Of a DNA stretch of 64,000 nt, positions 61,201 to 64,000 are shown piece by piece; the first letter of the stretch is position 1, and each line of letters opens with the position of its first letter. The translations under genes were made by a program, and so were the position numbers. The stretch comes from Runella sp. SP2 (GTDB taxonomy: Bacteria; Bacteroidota; Bacteroidia; Cytophagales; Spirosomataceae): assembly GCF_003711225.1 (NCBI RefSeq), contig NZ_CP031030.1, positions 6,003,501-6,067,500 of the forward strand, given 5' to 3'. Under the pieces are notes generated by a model, which was given only the letters and a program-made list of their open reading frames with translations, did no database searches and had not been told where the DNA came from.

Positions 61201-64000
61201 GCCCGTTGGCGCATCGTACCAATCGACGGTCACGCCCGAATCTACAAAGCCTTGTACCGTCCGTAGCGTGTCACCTTCACAAACAGCTTGACTTTCGGGA
61301 ACGACAAATGGTGGTTTGGGGCACTCACAAATGCGCGGCTCAAAAGCCACAGTAAAGTCGGTGTAGCAGCCTGTGCTATCGAAAACGCGGAAGCTGTAAA
61401 ATTCGGTAGTGGGCGGATTAGCTAGGTTTTTTAACGCAATTCCGTCGGCAGGAATGTCCGTGGCGTTATCGTAAGTTTTATTTCCAGCATAAACTGTCCC
61501 TTTGGTATAATCGTAGCGTTTGCCATTTTTTACGTCAACGATGGTGATTTTGGCATCAGGGCGTACATCGGTACCATCGCAGGTACCTCTGGTAACGACA
61601 ATGTCAAACGACGGCATTGGATTGATAAAAGCATACGAAGCAACTCGCCCCAAACTTTTGCAACCCGACAAAGTATCACGTGCTTCGGCGTAATAGATTC
61701 CTGCTTTGGTAGGTTTAAAGAAAATAGACCCTTTTTTTAGCAAATTACCTTGCTCGTCGTACCAATCAACCGTAATTCCTGGCTCTACAAAACCACGAAT
61801 GGTGCGTAATGTGTCATTTTCACAAACGCTTTGGCTTTCAGGAACAACAAACGGAGGCGTAGGGCAGATACAATCACGGCGAGCTAACGTAGCTACTCGG
61901 TCAGTGTAACATCCCGTCGCGTCAAAAACCCGAACTGTGTAAGTGCGCGGCGTCATTGGGTTAGACAATGTATCTGCCAAAACCCCATCCGTAGGTATTG
62001 TCCGAGCAGTAGCAAAAGTTTGAGTTCCAGTGTAGGTACTTCCGACCGAAAAATCATAACGGAGTCCGTTGGTAATCTCCTTGATGACCAATTGTCCGTC
62101 TTTTCGAGCATCTAAGCCGTCGCATGAAGTTGAAATTGTCTGGGCCGTAAAAGAAGGTGTTGGGTGAATAATCACTTCGGCCGAGGCCCTTGAGTTGCTT
62201 AAACAGCCAGATAGTTCGGCGCGAGCTTCGGCATAGACTTTCCCCGCCATAGAAGGCTTAAAGGTAAGCGTTCCAGAAGCAATTAAATTTCCTCCAGTAG
62301 GTGCATCGTACCAGTCGGCTGTGACGCCCGCACTCACAAGTGCGTGAATGGTTTGAAGCGTATCTCCACCACAAATCGTTTGGCTAATAGGTGTCACGGC
62401 AATGGCGACGGTGGGACAAGGGCAAACGGGTGACGAAACGGTAAACGTGGTATCGCAGCCATTTTTACTAAAAACGAGCGAAGTGTTAGTGCCTACGGAA
62501 AGCTCGCTGACGGTAAAACGCCCGTCGCTTACTTGTAATAACGTTCCTGAAGGAGTGGCAACAGTTCCGTTTGTTTTTCCGTAAATGGTATAAACTTTCA
62601 ATGATGGTGCACAAACAACCGAATCGACCGTAAAAGCAGGTTTAGGTTTAATCGTTACGGCTACGGTATCACTGGCTACGCAGCCATCCAACGTAACCGT
62701 TACTGTATATTTTCCACTTTGTTGGGGCTGCATTCCGTTGATGGTCACTTGCGGTGACGTTCCAATCGCTGCACCATTAGGGTCTTGCCAAGAATAAGAG
62801 GCATTGTTGACGGCGGTTGTGGTCAACTGCAATTGTTGACCTTCACAGACGGGGCTATTTGAGAGAGCATTGACCGATGGGCGGGCTTTAACGGTGACTC
62901 GAATCGAGTCTGTAACGCTACAACTGCCGAGGGTTGTTGTCATCAAATACACCCCGCTCATGTCGAGACTAGCATTGGCACGAACCACTGCCGAGTCAAT
63001 CGCTAAAAATTGTTTTGATCCCGACCAAGCAAAGGTTGTTCCTTGCGGTGCGCCTTGAACAAACAGTCGAAGGCTATCGCCTTCGCAAATGGGAGAGTTG
63101 AAACTGAGGGTGAAAACGGGACGTTTTTTTACCAAAACATCTACTGTATCGTAGTTGACACAGCCGTTGAGACTCACTTTGAGTAGGTACTTTCCAGCGT
63201 CAGCGAGTTGGGCAAGGGGTTGGGAAAAAGTGGCTTGGGTACTGATGACATTTCCGCCCAATTTCCGCCATTCGTAAGTAGCGCCGATTCCTGCATTTTG
63301 AGCCGTAAGACGAAGGGTATCGTTTTCGCAAATAGGGCTGTTGCTGATGGCATTGGCCACTGGTAGCGGGAAAACAGTGTAGGTCAAGGTGTCGGTTTTA
63401 ACGCAACCGTTAACTTTCACCGTGACTTGGTACAAACCACTCAAATTAGGGCGGGCAGGAGTGATGATGGGGTTTTGTTGAAAACTTACATACTCGTTGG
63501 GGCCAGACCACTCAAAGGTTGCGCCGATTGGTGGGGCGTTGGTAAACAACTTGATGGTATCGCCGTGGCAAATGGGGCTATTGCTGCTGATGGCAAAGGT
63601 TGGCAATGGTTTGACAAGCACATCAATGGTGTCTTTGTTTTCACAACCATTCTGACTCACCGTAAGTACGTATTTGCCCGAATCGTTTGTTTGGGCATTG
63701 GGGATGTTGAATAAACGTTGGTTGCCAACAACGGTGCCAGTGGCTAATTTTTGCCATGCGTAGGTAGCACCCGAACCTGCATTTGCGGCGGATAAAAATA
63801 GCGTATCTCCTGCACAAATGGGAGCGTTAGAAAGAGCTTGGGTTAATGGCAAAGGCGTGACCGTAACCTGGGCAGTATCTTGCTGAACGCAGCCGTCCAA
63901 AGTTACTTTTACTCGATACGTTCCCGTTTGGCTTAGAGATGCGTGTGTTACGGAGTACAAAGAATCAATTGAAACCACTTGGTTGGTAGGGCTAAGCCAT
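58231..64000 (-). CDS. Giant exported Ig-like repeat protein, C-terminal part (5' end outside window)
   Basis: About 1,923 residues are readable, open to the window edge, so the true start is beyond 64000; the GTG at 63978 lies inside a domain. From the window edge: about six Ig-like units of roughly 80 residues (pattern NSPICxGDTLxL ... TYEW ... GKYxVTVxxNGC), then a series of about 183-residue units with VPESQAVCEGDTLRTV, GVTVDWYDAPTGGNLL and FYTVRLFDSTGCYTDS. Cys pairs recur at fixed places and may form disulfides. Three units (59116-60762) are nearly identical. The tail ends CDKQNCLPLQMKMKKKGK. No obvious type IX secretion domain was recognised. It is likely an adhesin or surface structural protein. 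Confidence 0.9.
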   Translation of the reverse strand, partial: WLSPTNQVVSIDSLYSVTHASLSQTGTYRVKVTLDGCVQQDTAQVTVTPLPLTQALSNAPICAGDTLFLSAANAGSGATYAWQKLATGTVVGNQRLFNIPNAQTNDSGKYVLTVSQNGCENKDTIDVLVKPLPTFAISSNSPICHGDTIKLFTNAPPIGATFEWSGPNEYVSFQQNPIITPARPNLSGLYQVTVKVNGCVKTDTLTYTVFPLPVANAISNSPICENDTLRLTAQNAGIGATYEWRKLGGNVISTQATFSQPLAQLADAGKYLLKVSLNGCVNYDTVDVLVKKRPVFTLSFNSPICEGDSLRLFVQGAPQGTTFAWSGSKQFLAIDSAVVRANASLDMSGVYLMTTTLGSCSVTDSIRVTVKARPSVNALSNSPVCEGQQLQLTTTAVNNASYSWQDPNGAAIGTSPQVTINGMQPQQSGKYTVTVTLDGCVASDTVAVTIKPKPAFTVDSVVCAPSLKVYTIYGKTNGTVATPSGTLLQVSDGRFTVSELSVGTNTSLVFSKNGCDTTFTVSSPVCPCPTVAIAVTPISQTICGGDTLQTIHALVSAGVTADWYDAPTGGNLIASGTLTFKPSMAGKVYAEARAELSGCLSNSRASAEVIIHPTPSFTAQTISTSCDGLDARKDGQLVIKEITNGLRYDFSVGSTYTGTQTFATARTIPTDGVLADTLSNPMTPRTYTVRVFDATGCYTDRVATLARRDCICPTPPFVVPESQSVCENDTLRTIRGFVEPGITVDWYDEQGNLLKKGSIFFKPTKAGIYYAEARDTLSGCKSLGRVASYAFINPMPSFDIVVTRGTCDGTDVRPDAKITIVDVKNGKRYDYTKGTVYAGNKTYDNATDIPADGIALKNLANPPTTEFYSFRVFDSTGCYTDFTVAFEPRICECPKPPFVVPESQAVCEGDTLRTVQGFVDSGVTVDWYDAPTGGNLLLRGSIFFKPTQSGIYYAEARDTLTNCKGLVRSPSYAFVNELPSFDLDAQKASCKDFVAQNDAKIVLKNLKNGSRFDFSVGSVYVGKRTYDDAFDIPTDSVLVQNIANPATSQTFTIRIFGEPNCFTDKTVTISRTDCGCNPPSFDLVVTRGSCDGTTVRPDAKITIVDVKRAKRYDFSKAKTYTGNKTYDNATDIPADGVFLSNLANPATTEFYTVRLFDSTGCYTDSTVAFEPRICECPKPVFVVPESQAVCEGDTLRTVTGFVDSGVTVDWYDAPTGGNLLLRGSILFKPTQAGIYYAEARDTLTNCKSTSRAPSYAFINELPSFDLVVTRGSCDGTTVRPDAKITIVDVKRAKRYDFSKAKTYTGNKTYDNATDIPADGVFLSNLANPATTEFYTVRLFDSTGCYTDSTVAFEPRICECPKPVFVVPESQAVCEGDTLRTVTGFVDSGVTVDWYDAPTGGNLLLRGSILFKPTQAGIYYAEARDTLTNCKSTSRAPSYAFINELPSFDLVVTRGSCDGTTVRPDAKITIVDVKRAKRYDFSKAKTYTGNKTYDNATDIPANGVFLSNLPNPASTEFYTVRLFDSTGCYTDSTVAFEPRICECPKPVFVVPESQAVCEGDTLRTVTGFVDSGVTVDWYDAPTGGNLLLRGSILFKPTQAGIYYAEARDTLTNCKSTSRAPSYAFINELPSFQVATSRSTCNNSAAQNNGKISLARLKNATKYDFSVGTSYTGSRTFDTALDIPRDSILVRDIPNPVSSQSYTIRIFGEPNCFTDTTVTITSVDCNCNPATVSVVPSSFTICEGEPFPILVGAVGTDITVDWYDKDGNLLKANSLTYQPNFFGEFYAEGRSLVVAGCVSSARTKAVGVKIGQPTFTLTTRPATCIGDTVLSDGQIIIENLKDGERFDYSLGTSYRGGATYETAQPLPTDGIIGGLSNVNQYYTVRIFNRCGLFYDVTIQTTHNDCSCDKQNCLPLQMKMKKKGK
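59116..60762 (-). repeat. Three near-identical tandem 549-bp (183-codon) units
   Basis: Unit boundaries (Ser codon of the SFDLVVTRG block) fall at 60762, 60213 and 59664, with the next related Ser codon at 59115, so the period is exactly 549 bp. Units differ by a few bases (PADG versus PANG; ANPATTEF versus PNPASTEF). The reading frame is kept throughout. Confidence 0.95.

Noticed and set aside
63976-63978. GTG at 63978 as the true start of the giant repeat protein
   Set aside because: It lies within an Ig-like unit and the frame stays open to the window edge with in-family sequence (WLSPTNQ), so the gene continues outside.
1-64000. tRNA, rRNA, insertion sequences, integrase or attachment sites
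   Set aside because: None were recognised on either strand; the short palindromes carry no transposase gene and no target-site duplication that I can see.

Overview
The window looks like a chromosome segment of a Bacteroidota bacterium of the Cytophagales, probably of the Runella/Spirosoma type. The evidence is a GldG gliding-motility protein, a SusC-like outer-membrane beta-barrel protein with a carboxypeptidase-regulatory-like N-terminus, many TAnnTTTG promoter boxes (the Bacteroidota -7 element), weak Shine-Dalgarno sequences, and a very large secreted protein of Ig-like repeats. The genus is an inference from gene content. I found no rRNA, tRNA, CRISPR array, transposase or prophage.

Left part (1-27 kb): mostly housekeeping and accessory genes. 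A truncated TonB-type outer-membrane protein is followed by a class IV aminotransferase and a small membrane protein. Next come two Crp/Fnr paralogues that flank a three-gene cassette (3073-4538): a RelE/HigB-like toxin, an HTH antitoxin and a SecB-like chaperone. This has the architecture of a toxin-antitoxin-chaperone (TAC) system and is the most interesting module here. A lipoprotein hydrolase and a cupin come next, then a MacAB-TolC-like efflux operon on the minus strand, a DUF819 transporter, a glycosyltransferase, an M16 protease, a YigZ-like protein, a previously uncalled 58-residue membrane protein, a DPP-IV-type S9 peptidase, endonuclease III, a class V aminotransferase, GldG without an adjacent GldF, and topoisomerase IV subunit B.

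Middle part (27.3-53.9 kb): a long plus-strand surface-polysaccharide locus. It encodes a Wza-like SLBB export protein, a Wzz-like chain-length protein, a Wzm/Wzt ABC exporter with an extended Wzt C-terminus, a DegT aminotransferase, WbqC and NeuD/PglD-like proteins (amino-sugar modification), about nine glycosyltransferases, two multi-spanning GT-C-like proteins, an O-antigen polymerase/ligase-like protein, an acyltransferase-3 protein and two SGNH-type hydrolases (O-acylation). Gaps between these genes carry a family of short perfect palindromes with compensatory base changes, and two places carry an ACTTTG(N5)CAAAGT palindrome that could be a shared operator.

Right part (53.9-64 kb): a VCBS/FG-GAP-type secreted protein, a lysine-rich secreted protein ending in a PBCV-type basic adaptor motif, a secreted Fe/Mn superoxide dismutase, a glutamine-synthetase-family enzyme, and the 3' end of a giant Ig-like repeat protein. 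The last contains three near-identical tandem 549-bp units and a visible recombination junction.
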